This document shows, piece after piece, positions 49,330-59,711 of a stretch of DNA of 64,000 nt. This DNA comes from Panulirus ornatus (lineage: Eukaryota > Arthropoda > Malacostraca > Decapoda > Palinuridae). Under the pieces are notes generated by a model, which saw nothing but the letters and a program-made list of their open reading frames with translations, was not told the origin of the DNA and ran no database searches. How positions within the stretch are numbered: position 1 is the first letter of the stretch; every line of letters begins with the position of its first letter. The stretch is taken from contig NC_092270.1 in assembly GCF_036320965.1 (NCBI RefSeq), positions 17,030,908-17,094,907 on the forward strand. The letters are read 5' to 3'. Both the position numbers and the translations under genes were made by a program.

Positions 49330-50508
49330 GCCGCTGTCTCCCGCGTTTGCAAGGTAGCGCAAGGAAACAGACGAAAAAAATGGCCCAACCCACCCCCATA
49401 CACATGTATATACATACGTCCACACATGCAAATATACATACCTACACAGCTTTCCATGGTTTACCCCAGACGCCTCACATGCCCTGATTCAATCCGCTGA
49501 CAGCACGTCAACCCCGGTATACCACATCGCTCCAATTCACTCTATTCCTTGCCCTCCTTTCACCCTCCTGCATGTTCAGGCCCCGATCACACAAAATCTT
49601 TTTCACTCCATCTTTCCACCTCCAATTTGGTCTCCCTCTTCTCCTCGTTCCCTCCACCTCCGACACATATATCCTCTTGGTCAATCTTTCCTCACTCATT
49701 CTCTCCATGTGCCCAAACCATTTCAAAACACCCTCTTCTGCTCTCTCAACCACGCTCTTTTTATTTCCACACATCTCTCTTACCCTTACGTTACTTACTC
49801 GATCAAACCACCTCACACCACACATTGTCCTCATACATCTCATTTCCAGCACATCCAACCTCCTGCGCACAACTCTATCCATAGCCCACGCCTCGCAACC
49901 ATACAACATTGTTGGAACCACTATTCCTTCAAACATACCCATTTTTGCTTTCCGAGATAATGTTCTCGACTTCCACACATTCTTCAAGGCTCCCAGAATT
50001 TTCGCCCCCTCCCCCACCCTATGATCCACTTCCACTTCCATGGTTCCATCTGCTGCCAGATCCACTCCCAGATATCTAAAACACTTCACTTCCTCCAGTT
50101 TTTCTCCATTCAAACTCACCTCCCAATTGACTTGACCCTCAACCCTACTGTACCTAATAACCTTGCTCTTATTCACATTTACTCTTAACTTTCTTCTTTC
50201 ACACACTTTACCAAACTCAGTCACCAGCTTCTGCAGTTTCTCACATGAATCAGCCACCAGCGCTGTATCATCAGCGAACAACAACTGACTCACTTCCCAA
50301 GCTCTCTCATCCCCAACAGACTTCATACTTGCCCCTCTTTCCAAAACTCTTGCATTCACCTCTGTAATTTGAGCACTCACTCTTATCCCTTTTGCCTTTG
50401 TACAATGGCACTATGCAAGCATTCCGCCAATCCTCAGCCACCTCACCATGAATCATACATACATTAGATAACCTTACCAACCAGTCAACAATACAGTCAC
50501 TCCCTTTT
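49330..50508 (-). mobile_element. RTE-like retrotransposon with internal RT deletion, short 3' UTR
   Basis: The frame 50380-49508 is open from SAQITEVNARVLERG to VVYRG, with intact FADDTALVAD and GRPNWRWKDG. The sequence upstream jumps from the CSNYRG codons directly to EVNAR. This removes about 450 bp including motif A and the QGCVMSP segment, and the join lies at a shared GAGGT. The remaining N-terminal RT piece is at about 50370-50508. The copy cannot encode a working RT. Confidence 0.87.
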
Positions 50509-50681
50509 AGGACGCCATTTGGTAAACATGTAAACATGTTTACCAAATAGTGTCCTAGCTTCGTCTCTTCGATGTATATCAACTGACTTATATTTCTCTC
50601 TTGTGTCTCCCCTGATGATGTGATTATTACACAAAAGTGCGCTTGGGAACTTTTCGTGTTTCATTTTCCCCGTGGACTCAT

Positions 50682-50683
<2 letters not shown>
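50509..50683 (+). repeat. Unclassified repeat with 22-bp inverted repeat hairpin
   Basis: AGGACGCCATTTGGTAAACATG, a TAAA spacer, then CATGTTTACCAAATAGTGTCCT form a near-perfect hairpin. After it comes CTAGCTTCGTCTCTTCGATG, GTCTCCCCTGATGATGTG and CCCCGTGGACTCATAGG, up to a (TA)n tract. Its sharp borders with an RTE-like copy and (TA)n mark it as an inserted repeat. The class is unknown. Confidence 0.6.

Positions 50684-50735
<52 letters not shown>
50684..50735. repeat. (TA)n microsatellite
   Basis: TA repeats between the hairpin repeat and an endonuclease relic. Confidence 0.95.
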
Positions 50736-50737
<2 letters not shown>

Positions 50738-50739
<2 letters not shown>

Positions 50740-51330
50740 CAGACCAGGTATTCACACTCACCAGTCTTTTATCAGCACAAACCCACAAGCTCTTCACTAT
50801 TTCCATTTAAAACACTGAACATCCCATGTACACCAATCATATCCTCAACTGCCACACTACTCACTTTCGCATTTGAATCACTCGTCACCATAACCCGATC
50901 TCATGCATCAAAGCTACTAACACACTCACTCAGCTGCTCCCAAAACATGCCTCTCACGATCTTTCTCATGCCCAGGTGCATATGCACCCGTCTCTCTCCA
51001 TGCATTTTCAGTTTTACCCACATCAATCTAGAATTCACTTTCTTACAGTCTATCACATACTCCTGCTTCAGGAGTAGTGCTACGCCTTCCTTAGCTCTTG
51101 TCCTCTCACCAACCCCTGACTTTACTCCCAAGACATTCCCAAATCACTCTTCCCCTTTACCCTTGAGCTTCGTTTCACTCAGAGCCAAAACATCCAGGTT
51201 CCTTTCCTCAAACATACTATACCTATCTCTCCTTTCTTCTCATCTTGGTTACATCCACACACATTTAGACAACCCAATCTGAGCCTACGAGGAGGATGAG
51301 CACTCCCCGCTTAACTCCTGTTCTGTTTAG
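50738..51330 (-). mobile_element. RTE-like endonuclease relic
   Basis: The minus strand matches the endonuclease of 31120-31824 with indels. Recognisable pieces are GVKSGVGERTRAKEGVALLL, KKVNSRLMWVKL and FWEQLSECVSSFDA (50901-51131). The 5' head lies near 51310 and the fragment ends in the region after VNGNGEELVDL. Confidence 0.78.
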
Positions 51331-51367
51331 AAATCTATCTATCTATATCTATCTATCTATCTATCTA

Positions 51368-51421
<54 letters not shown>
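51331..51421. repeat. (ATCT)n then (TA)n
   Basis: ATCTATCTATCT repeats to about 51370 followed by TA repeats. Confidence 0.95.
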
Positions 51422-51426
<5 letters not shown>

Positions 51427-51589
51427 TATACTTTGTCGCTGTCTCCCGCGTTTGCGAGGTAGCGCAAGGAAACAGACGAAAGAAATGGCCCAACCCCCCC
51501 CCCCCATACACATGTATATACATACGTCCACACACGCAAATATACATACCTACACAGCTTTCCATGGTTTACCCCAGATGCTTCACATG

Positions 51590-51594
<5 letters not shown>
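51422..51594 (-). mobile_element. RTE-like 3' end only (about 170 bp), short 3' UTR type
   Basis: From ATACTTTGTCGCTGTCTCCC to CCAGATGCTTCACATGCCCT, which is only the post-stop sequence of the subfamily with the 250-bp deletion. A severely 5'-truncated insertion between two (TA)n tracts. Confidence 0.9.

Positions 51595-51655
<61 letters not shown>
51595..51655. repeat. (TA)n microsatellite
   Basis: TA repeats between two head-to-tail minus-strand RTE 3' ends. Confidence 0.95.
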
Positions 51656-51658
<3 letters not shown>

Positions 51659-52707
51659 ATATTTATTTATTTATTATACTTTGTCGCTGTCTCCCGCGCT
51701 TGCGAGGTAGCGCAAGGAAACAGACGAAAGAAATGGCCCAACCCCCCCCCCATACACATGTATATACATACGTCCACACACGCAAATATACATACCTACA
51801 CAGCTTTCCATGGTTTACCCCAGACGCTTCACATGCCTTGATTCAATCCACTGACAGCACGTCAACCCCGGTATACCACATCGCTCCAATTCACTCTATT
51901 CCTTGCCCTCCTTTCACCCTCCTGCATGTTCAGGCCCCGATCACACAAAATCTTTTTCACTCCATCTTTCCACCTCCAATTTGGTCTCCCTCTTCTCCTC
52001 GTTCCCACCACCTCCGACACATATATCCTCTTGGTCAATCTCTCCTCACTCATTCTCTCCATGTGCCCAAACCATTTCAAAACACCCTCTTCTGCTCTCT
52101 CAACCACGCTCTTTTTATTTCCACACATCTCTCTTACCCTTACGTTACTTACTCGATCAAACCACCTCACACCACACATTGTCCTCAAACATCTCATTTC
52201 CAGCACATCCATCCTCCTGCGCACATCTCTATCCATAGCCCACGCCTCGCAACCATACAACATTGTTGGAACCACTATTCCCTCAAACATACCCATTTTT
52301 GCTTTCCGAGATAGTGTTCTCGACTTCCACACATTTTTCAAGGCTCCCAAAATTTTCGCCCCCTCCCCCACCCTATGATCCACTTCCGCTTCCATGGTTC
52401 CATCCGCTGACAGATCCACTCCCAGATATCTAAAACACTTCACTTCCTCCAGTTTTTCTCCATTCAAACTCACCTCCCAATTGACTTGACCCTCACCCCT
52501 ACTGTACCTAATAACCTTGCTCTTATTCACATTTACTCTCAACTTTCTTCTTCCACACACTTTACCAAACTCAGTCACCAGCTTCTGCAGTTTCTCACAT
52601 GAATCAGCCACCAGCGCTGTATCATCAGCGAACAACAACTGACTCACTTCCCAAGCTCTCTCATCCCCAACAGACTTCATACTTGCCCCTCTTTCCAGGA
52701 CTCTTGC
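51656..52707 (-). mobile_element. RTE-like retrotransposon, 5'-truncated, short 3' UTR
   Basis: The frame 52680-51862 is uninterrupted from MKSVGDERAWEVSQ through FADDTALVAD to GRPNWRWKDG and VVYRG. The tail is TATTTATTTATTATAC. It is truncated at GCAAGAG codons beside a short TA tract (52711-52725). A young copy with no coding damage in the retained part, but lacking most of the RT. Confidence 0.9.
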
Positions 52708-52729
52708 ATATATATATATATATATGTTG

Positions 52730-53611
52730 TATGTTATGTGTATGTTAAGTGTATGTTATATGCTATCAAACTCTCCTGATGGAGATACTGCCTCAAGAAC
52801 AAATTATAACAATTGTACAGTATGAAGAATCTTACAATGGCAACATGTAACAATTACAAAGTCCGTTACTAAGCAGATGTAGCAATAAAAGAAAAATGTA
52901 TTGGTTAGGGCAACAACAACATTAGAAGCAGATGAAGATCAGTGACAATAAGAGTATATAACAAAAATAGAAACAGAACAAGTTATCATGAGCATGAACA
53001 GTAAAGATTACTAACTGAGGTGTCAGAACATTCTAAATACAAGGTTTTACTATTAATGAGAACTACAGTATATTCTTATTACAAAAAAATTCTTTATAAG
53101 TATTAAAATGTATCACCAGCCATATTTCTTCATGACTTTAGTTAATGTTTAAGTATAGTCAGACTTCATGATTATCAAAATTATGTCATTAGCCTCATTT
53201 ATTCATGATAAGAATTGTATTTGTTATTTAGTAGAAACATGTGTTGATACTTGATAAGATTATTCTGTAATTAGCCAGATATCTTTATGAGAAGGACCAT
53301 AATTGATTTTGGTTCAAAGCTACTGCTATGTTCTTTATACCTTGGTTGTGAGAATTTCATCTCATGGCACTCAGTTATTGGTGACCGGGAGCAGAGTGTG
53401 TTGAGATTATAGTGCTCCATTTAATGATTTTGTGCACATCCCACACACCATGCTAGTTGGGTCATTTATACCACCTCTAGTGTTCACTGAACATACGAGG
53501 ATGTAACAGGCTGCAGCTGTAGACTTTGATATTGATATTGCACAAGATTGATTTATGCAGTTCAGATGATTGTTAGATTCACGTGGTAAAACAATATTGA
53601 TTAATTGAGAA
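52730..53611. other. AT-rich sequence upstream of a zinc-finger frame
   Basis: A short GTATGTTATGTGTATGTTAAG direct-repeat patch at the start, then nothing recognised. It may contain an intron or the 5' region of the following gene. Confidence 0.45.
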
Positions 53612-54553
53612 ATGGAGAGGCTTATGCTTACAGGCAAAAGTGAGACTTCTTTCAAGTGTTCATTGTCAGAAGAGCTTTACCCATCGTGTAGCTATGGAAG
53701 ACATATGGAAAGTCATGAAGAGAAACAATTTGAATGTTCACAGTTCCAAAAGTCCTCCTTAAGAAGTGTTTTAGAGCAGAATGTGTGTTTTCACACACAA
53801 GAGAAGCTATATCATTGTTTACAGTGCCCAAAGACTTTCTCACATCAGAGTACTGCAAAGCAGTACATGACTCTTCATACAGGGGAGAAACCACACAAAT
53901 GTTCAGTTTGCCAGACCTTCTCCCAGAGGAGTAATTTCACAAAGCATATGAGTGTTCATACTGGAGAAAAACCATATGAATGTTCACAGTGCCAAAAGGC
54001 CTTCTCCCAAAGGAGCCATTTAATGCAACATATAACTATTCATACAGGAGTGAAATCATACACTTGTTCACAGTGCCAAAAGACCTTCTCGCATGAAGGT
54101 TATTTGATGCAGCACATGACTACCCATAATAGAGAAAAGTCAAATGAGTGTTCACAGTGCCACAAGACCTTCTGTCATAGAAGCTCTTTAGTGCAGCACA
54201 TGACAGTTCACACAGGAGACAAGCTGCATGAATGTTCACAGTGCCAAAAATCCTTCTCCCGAAGGATATGTTTAGTGAAGCATATGGTTATTCATACTGG
54301 AGTGAAGCCATATGAATGCTCATACTGTCAAAAATCCTTCTCCCAGAGGGGCCATGTTGTTCAGCATATGACTGTTCATACAGGAGAGAAGCCATATGAA
54401 TGTTCACAATGCCAAAAGACTTTCTCCTTGAGGAGTAGTTTAGTACAACACATTATCCTTCATACAGGAGAGAGGCCACATGAATGTTCACTGTGCCAGA
54501 AAACCTTCTCTCTCAGGAGTCATTTAGTGCAGCACATGGCTGTTCATACTTGA
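53612..54553 (+). CDS. C2H2 zinc-finger protein, about 11 fingers, ends at a linker nonsense codon
   Basis: 313 codons. The ATG has G at -3 and G at +4, with an in-frame TGA two codons upstream, so this start is reasonable. Two degenerate N-terminal units (FKCSLSEELY, FECSQFQKSS) and one with a histidine changed to tyrosine are followed by a finger lacking one residue (HKCSVCQTFSQ). Seven regular CX2CX12HX3H fingers follow, from YECSQCQKAF to HECSLCQKTF, with TGEKP-type linkers. The known role of such tandem fingers is nucleic-acid binding in the nucleus. The final HTG of the linker is HT-TGA, yet the array continues in frame beyond. The protein may be truncated but functional, or the locus may be a pseudogene. 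Confidence 0.65.
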   Translation: MERLMLTGKSETSFKCSLSEELYPSCSYGRHMESHEEKQFECSQFQKSSLRSVLEQNVCFHTQEKLYHCLQCPKTFSHQSTAKQYMTLHTGEKPHKCSVCQTFSQRSNFTKHMSVHTGEKPYECSQCQKAFSQRSHLMQHITIHTGVKSYTCSQCQKTFSHEGYLMQHMTTHNREKSNECSQCHKTFCHRSSLVQHMTVHTGDKLHECSQCQKSFSRRICLVKHMVIHTGVKPYECSYCQKSFSQRGHVVQHMTVHTGEKPYECSQCQKTFSLRSSLVQHIILHTGERPHECSLCQKTFSLRSHLVQHMAVHT

Positions 54554-55960
54554 GATAAACCATTCACATGTTCACAATGCCAAAAGACCTTTTCACAGAA
54601 AGGTAATTTAATGAAGCATATGATGGTACATACAGGAGAGAAGCCATTTAAGTGCTCACATTGCCATAAGTCATTCTCTGTGAAGAGTAATTTAGTGCAG
54701 CACATGACTATTCATACAGGAGAGAGGCCATACAAATGTACAAAGTGCCAAAAGTCATTCTCTGTGAAGAGTAACTTAGTGAAACACATGATTATTCATA
54801 CTGGAAAAAAGTTAAATGAATGTTCACAATGCCTGAAGAGCTTTTCCTCGAGAAGATATTTGATGAAGCACATGATAATTCATACAGGAGAAAAGCCATA
54901 TGAATGTTCAGATTGCCACAAGACCTTCTCCCAAAGGAGTAATCTAGTGCAACATATGACAGTTCATACTGGAGAGAAGCCATATGAATGCACAGTGCCA
55001 AAAGACTTTCTCACAGAAGATATCTCTTGTGAAACACATAACTCATACAAGAAAGAAACCATATGAATGTTCGCATCGCCAGAAGGCTTTTTCCCTGAGG
55101 AATACATTAGTGAAACATATAACTCTTCATACAGGAGAGAAACCATATAAATGTTCATGTTGCCAAAAGGGCTTCACCCAGAGAATTCACTTAGTGCAGC
55201 ACATGACTACTGATACTGGAGAAAAGCCATACGAGCGCTCACTGTGCCAAAAAACATTTTCACTAAGGCGGTATTTGGTGAAGCACATGACCACTCATAC
55301 AGGAGTAAAGTCATACACATCTTCACATTGTCAAAAATCTTTTTCACAGGAGAATGATTTAGTGCAACACTTAACTGTTCATTCAGAAAAGGAATCATAT
55401 TGATATTCACTGTGCCTGAAGACCTCTTGGGAAAATCATTTAATTCATTACACATACCACATACAAAAGAATCTTATGAAAGTTCACAGTTCCAAAAGAC
55501 CTTCTCACACAATTATGATTTGGTGGAGCACGTGGAAGTTCAAATTGCTTAAAGACCTCTTGCAGAAGTATTTTTATGCGGCACATGGATGATCATGCAG
55601 ATACGCTACATGAATGTTCAAAGTCATAAAGCCTCCCATGAGTGTAATTAATTGTAGCATATGACTACTCACACAGGAGAGAAGCCTTAACGAATCTTCA
55701 CGTCTTAAAGACTTACTTTCAGATGAGTGCTTTGGTGCAGCACATGAATGTTCATAAAGAACAGTGGCCATGCAAATACTGACCCTACTGACACTTGTCC
55801 TGTGTATGTAGAGTAGAAGACTATCCTGGAGACAAGCCATATGAATGTTCACAGTTTCTGAATACTTCAAAGGAGCAGAAGACGATTCTTGTAGGAGAGA
55901 ACCCATATGAGTGTTCACAGTGTCATAAGACCTAGAGTAGTTACCTAATGCAACTCATGA
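54554..55960 (+). pseudogene. Downstream part of the C2H2 array, broken and decaying
   Basis: The same frame continues after the TGA at 54551 with FTCSQCQKTF, FKCSHCHKSF, YKCTKCQKSF, NECSQCLKSF and YECSDCHKTF fingers to 54980. A 2-bp loss after 54990 (expected TGTTCACAG, found TGCACAG) shifts the frame. The next frame (to 55403) has fingers with lost ligands: YECSHRQ, a final histidine to aspartate (HMTTD), YERSLCQ and YTSSHCQ. Beyond 55403 only scattered words such as GTTCACAGTGTCATAAGACC remain. Two adjacent fingers share SVKSNLV, indicating recent internal duplication. Coding capacity declines steadily 3'. Confidence 0.75.
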
Positions 55961-56169
55961 AAGTTCACACAGAAGGGAATATGTTCACTTGTGTTTACTC
56001 TGATTGAGGCTTCCCATATGAGGCTTGTTAGACGCTTCACATTTCCTTTCACATCAATAGTCAGTTTGACAAGATTATGTCCTGCCCGTAAATATCCAAG
56101 GACCATTTAATTCATCACTGGATAGTACAGAAAATCTAATGCTAATGAAATAGTGAAGCAGAACATTGG

Positions 56170-56445
56170 TAGTGGTGAAGAATCTATCATGTGTAAGATG
56201 TACTATTGTTCAGAACAGGCCATAATTAACCCTGAAGCATCCTTAGAGGTACAGACAAATGACATTAACAGTGTTAAAGAAGACTTTAGATCTCTTTGAA
56301 GGTGATCCCTAAATTGAAGATCTGCAAACAATATGAGTATGGTGGCCCATAAAAAACTTACCATTCAATGAGGCATCATTTGATGAAGAAACCACTCACC
56401 TGACAGACAGTGAACTTGATCATGGATATTTTGAGGAGTTATAAT
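56170..56445 (+). pseudogene. Possible C-terminal acidic tail of the zinc-finger locus
   Basis: Pieces translate to INPEASLEVQTNDINSVKED and, in another frame, LPFNEASFDEETTHLTDSEL then DHGYFEEL and a stop. Acidic tails like this occur in many arthropod zinc-finger proteins (general knowledge). The pieces are separated by stops and frame changes, so if related they are relics of the same gene. Confidence 0.35.
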
Positions 56446-56658
56446 ATCTCTTGTATGATTCTGTGGTTTTTACTTGTCATCATTTTAAGTATATAATGCA
56501 TATAGTGTCTCTTTTGTGTGCAAGGCAATTACCACTTCAGGAGAGATTGCAACAGTGATTTTTCACCCATGGATAGAGCCTTGTAAGCGTTTGAGAGAGC
56601 AATTTCTTACTGGAGGTTGAATCTCCATTTACCCCCTCCCATCAAGTGTATCCATGAG

Positions 56659-56696
56659 GACCCCCCCCCCCCCCCACACACACACACACACACACA
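56659..56696. repeat. C(16) followed by (CA)n
   Basis: A C homopolymer followed by CA repeats. Length is likely unreliable in any assembly. Confidence 0.95.
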
Positions 56697-56964
56697 TGTA
56701 GAATCATAAAACATATGAGGATGGTGGATTTATATTCCTAGGATTCAGCAACCATACAGCTTGCTGTCTAGGCCTGTAACTTCGTGGTAAAAGCTTGAGG
56801 TGGTTCATAGATGCATGCTGGCGCTGTTGGAACCTGTTCACTATTCTTTGATGTTGGTATGCTGTGTTTCCATTCTTGTTTATGGCTTTTTAAGAAGTGT
56901 TTCTTTTGCGCATGAGTTTCCTTTGACACAAATGGTACTTTGTTGTTTATTTTAAGCTTGTGTA

Positions 56965-57655
56965 TCTATCTTTCTGTCTCTAACTCCAGCTCCCTTTGGG
57001 AACTCCCTCAACTAGGTGGCCACAGCAGAAGAGTCTCCATGATTGTTGAACTCCAGTGCAGCTTCTTAGCCTTTAGTGCCTCACCCTTAACAGGCCACTG
57101 GCAGAGGGCAACTCTAGTGCAGTGTTTTCCTAGGCTCCTACTTTATGTTTCTAGCAATATCTTCCATCCAGTGTGTCTACCTAATATTCGAACCTAATGT
57201 TACAAGTTACTACTTCTACCTAAAGCTCCCAGCTAATGCATCTACCTACTACTTCTACCTAAAGTTTCTACCTAAAGCTCCAAGCTAATACATCTACCAA
57301 CTACTTCTACCTAATGTTTCTACCTAAAGTTCCTGTCTGGCATTACCACCTACTATTTATGTCTATTGCTCCTAACATTCTGCCAACAGACATGGCTAGC
57401 ACAAAGTGCTCACTGTGGAAAATCTAGAGTTTTGCGTGTTAAATGTTGTCAAGTGTTATTTGTGACAAGGAGAGATTATGTGTTTGTGGACAGAATACCA
57501 GCAGTCCACATTGTTAAAGGCAGAATGAAAAGACAGCTTTCTGGGTCATAGGAATGCAACTTGACAAACGCTGAAGTGCTGGCTCACTACATAGCTATCA
57601 CTAATCCTCCCAATACCAAGGTGGGTAGTACTGGTAATATACCTCCCTTTTTGGA
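56965..57655 (+). repeat. Left arm of a long imperfect inverted repeat (fold-back element)
   Basis: Its reverse complement is found in two pieces, 58188-58506 and 61569-61775. Landmarks include GGTGGCCACA, CTCACCCTTAACA and CACTGGCAGAGGGCAACTCT in the outer part. The inner part has GGCTAGCACA, GACAAGGAGAGATT and GGTAATATACCTCCC. The middle (57190-57330) has several CTACTTCTACCTAAAG-type subrepeats. Divergence is roughly 15-25 % by eye. Confidence 0.8.
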
Positions 57656-58187
57656 GGCTGCCTTCCAACTGCTACCTACATTTGGAACTAGTGATCTGTA
57701 GGCAAAACTGGCATCAGCTACTACAATATAATACTTCATACTTTTTGGTGATGGTCAGGTTAATCACTGCTTGCATTTTAATATCTCTTATAAGGTGTTT
57801 CTAGATCTTTGATATTGAATATACAAATAGAATAATAGTAGTCCAAGTATGGCTGGATTTGAAGGATACCTCATGGCTTGTACTAATTCATCCCAAAATG
57901 AGGAAGTACCTGAGAATTAGTGTAAGTAGGCAAGGAAACACAATATGTTAGAGTGATACTTTTAGGTCTATGCATAGCATCACAGATTTATTACTGTGGT
58001 CAGTTTCAATCCTTTTAATCAGACCTTTGTCACTAAGGTAGTAGTGCTGGCTTAAAGAAAAAAAGCTCCTTACAGATAGGTCTAGTATTGCACAGGTTTA
58101 TGCAGTGCAGATTTGTTATAAATCTGTGTCTTATTGGGAGTTTCCATTTTTTTCGCTACAAAGCAAAAGAGAAGATGATAGGCAGCC
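57656..58187. other. Loop of the inverted repeat
   Basis: About 530 bp without recognised coding sequence. No transposase seen. Confidence 0.55.
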
Positions 58188-58506
58188 ATTGACCAGGGAG
58201 GTATATTACCAATACTACCCGCCTGGGTACTGGGAGGGATAGTGACATCTGCTTAGTGAGCCAGCTCTTCAGTGGTTGTCAAGTTATACTCCTCTAACCC
58301 AGGTAGCTGTCTTTTTCTTTCTCCCTTACTAACACATGGACTACTGGCATTCTCTCCACAAAAGTACAATCTCTCCTTGTCATACATAACACTTGACAGC
58401 ACTTAACTCTCATCTCATTCTTCATAATTCTAGATTTTCATGTGGAGAGCACTATGTGCTAGCCCTGCCTTTTGTCAAAATGGTAGGAGCCGTAGATAGA
58501 AGTAGT
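58188..58506 (-). repeat. Right arm of the fold-back element, inner part
   Basis: Reverse complement of about 57310-57655 (GGGAGGTATATTACC, AATCTCTCCTTGTCATAC, AGCACTATGTGCTAGCCCTG). It is interrupted after TAGATAGAAGTAGT at 58506 by sequence leading into an R2-like element. Confidence 0.78.
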
Positions 58507-59024
58507 AGGCAAGAGCTTTAGGTAGAGTTGCAAAAGGATTATTGCTCACTTTATAAAGCCTTCCAAGCTCAGGAACTTGAGTGATTGCAAACTTAAAGCC
58601 CTAGCTTTGTTGATTGAGTATCCAGCCCATATCAACCAACAGCTGAGAGTCGGAAGTTGTCCAGATCCGTTTGCTGGTACAGTAGGACAACTACTAAAAG
58701 GCAATTCTAGGACTAAAGCACAGCAGCAGCCTCCATCTCCTGACTGCAGTTCTCTACTTCCTTTGGGCAGCAGTACTGTGTGATCCCTATCGGAGTGTCC
58801 ACCCTTGTCATGGGTTTTCGTTCTGTGGCACCTGCTGCGCATAACCATTCCTCATGGACTAGCGTACCAGCCACTGTTGGTATGTCGGGTGCCAATAACA
58901 GCCAAGGGGGAGCGGCCGACGACTGTTCTCCCACTTGCCCACATTGTGGGTCCACGAAAGGCAGGCACACCCCAAGTCTTTCCACCAAGATTTGGCTACA
59001 TGACACATCTTATCAAAGGCTTGA

Positions 59025-59600
59025 TGGACCGATGAGGAAGTAGAGCACCTCACTAGGGCAGAGGCGAAGATGGCAGCTGGTCCTTCACTAGTTGCTGGCC
59101 TAGGCCTTAACCAGCAGTTGCAGGCAATTATGCCCTCTAGGATGGTTGAAGCGATCAAAGGCCTTAGAAAGAAAGCTTCGTATACGACCAGAGTTCAGGA
59201 ACTGGTCTTGGACATAAATCTCCATCAGGACACCGGTGAAGATGAGGTGACTAGTAGTATGTCAGATGGGAGGCGTGTCCCAGCAACTCCAGGAAGCAAC
59301 ACGTGGAGTGGTGTCCTGAAGAAAGCACCACATGCAAGTAGGCATGTGCATGCCAACGCCAGTGGTGAAAGCTTCACAGGTGCAGGAGAGGGGGCTGTCC
59401 TCGGAGGAGAGGAGCCTACCGCTTCTGGCCATGAGGCCGATCCCATGGTTTTATTTGTCCCCAACACTCCACGGGTTCCCCAATCCCAATCTGTTGCTTC
59501 CATTGTTGCAGAGACTGCCACCTATCTCGATACGCCTGAACCTGGCCCCACAACTCCATCATGGGGAGAGGATGTCTTAATTGTTGCCTTGAACCACTAG
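59025..59600 (+). pseudogene. R2-like N-terminal Myb-type DNA-binding region
   Basis: Open from TGG 59025 (preceded by TGA) to the stop at 59598. WTDEEV and EAIKGLRKK resemble the Myb-like helix region that in R2-clade proteins follows the N-terminal zinc finger and binds target DNA. The remaining ~130 residues are low-similarity linker ending in EDVLIVALNH. Without the zinc finger in frame and without an RT this is a fragment. Confidence 0.6.
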
Positions 59601-59711
59601 CGTCAGGGTGACAGCCTTGCCTCGATCAGGGTAGCCATAGAGCATGCTAGGTAACTGATTAGCTCCTGTCACTCACCCCAAGGCCACCAGAATCGTGGGG
59701 GAGATAGACCA

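Noticed and set aside
50600..50660. Hammerhead-ribozyme-like CTGATGA core with a short GTG/CAC stem in the hairpin repeat
   Set aside because: The required GAAA after stem II reads CAAAA here, there is an unpaired U in stem II, and I could not find convincing stems I and III. Probably coincidence or a decayed copy.
57656..58187. Transposase in the loop of the fold-back element
   Set aside because: No frame with a catalytic motif is visible, so if this is a DNA transposon it is non-autonomous.
58546..58848. Minus-strand frames across the R2-like region (58546-61335)
   Set aside because: Shadows of the R2-like plus-strand coding sequence. They do not form a coherent domain order.
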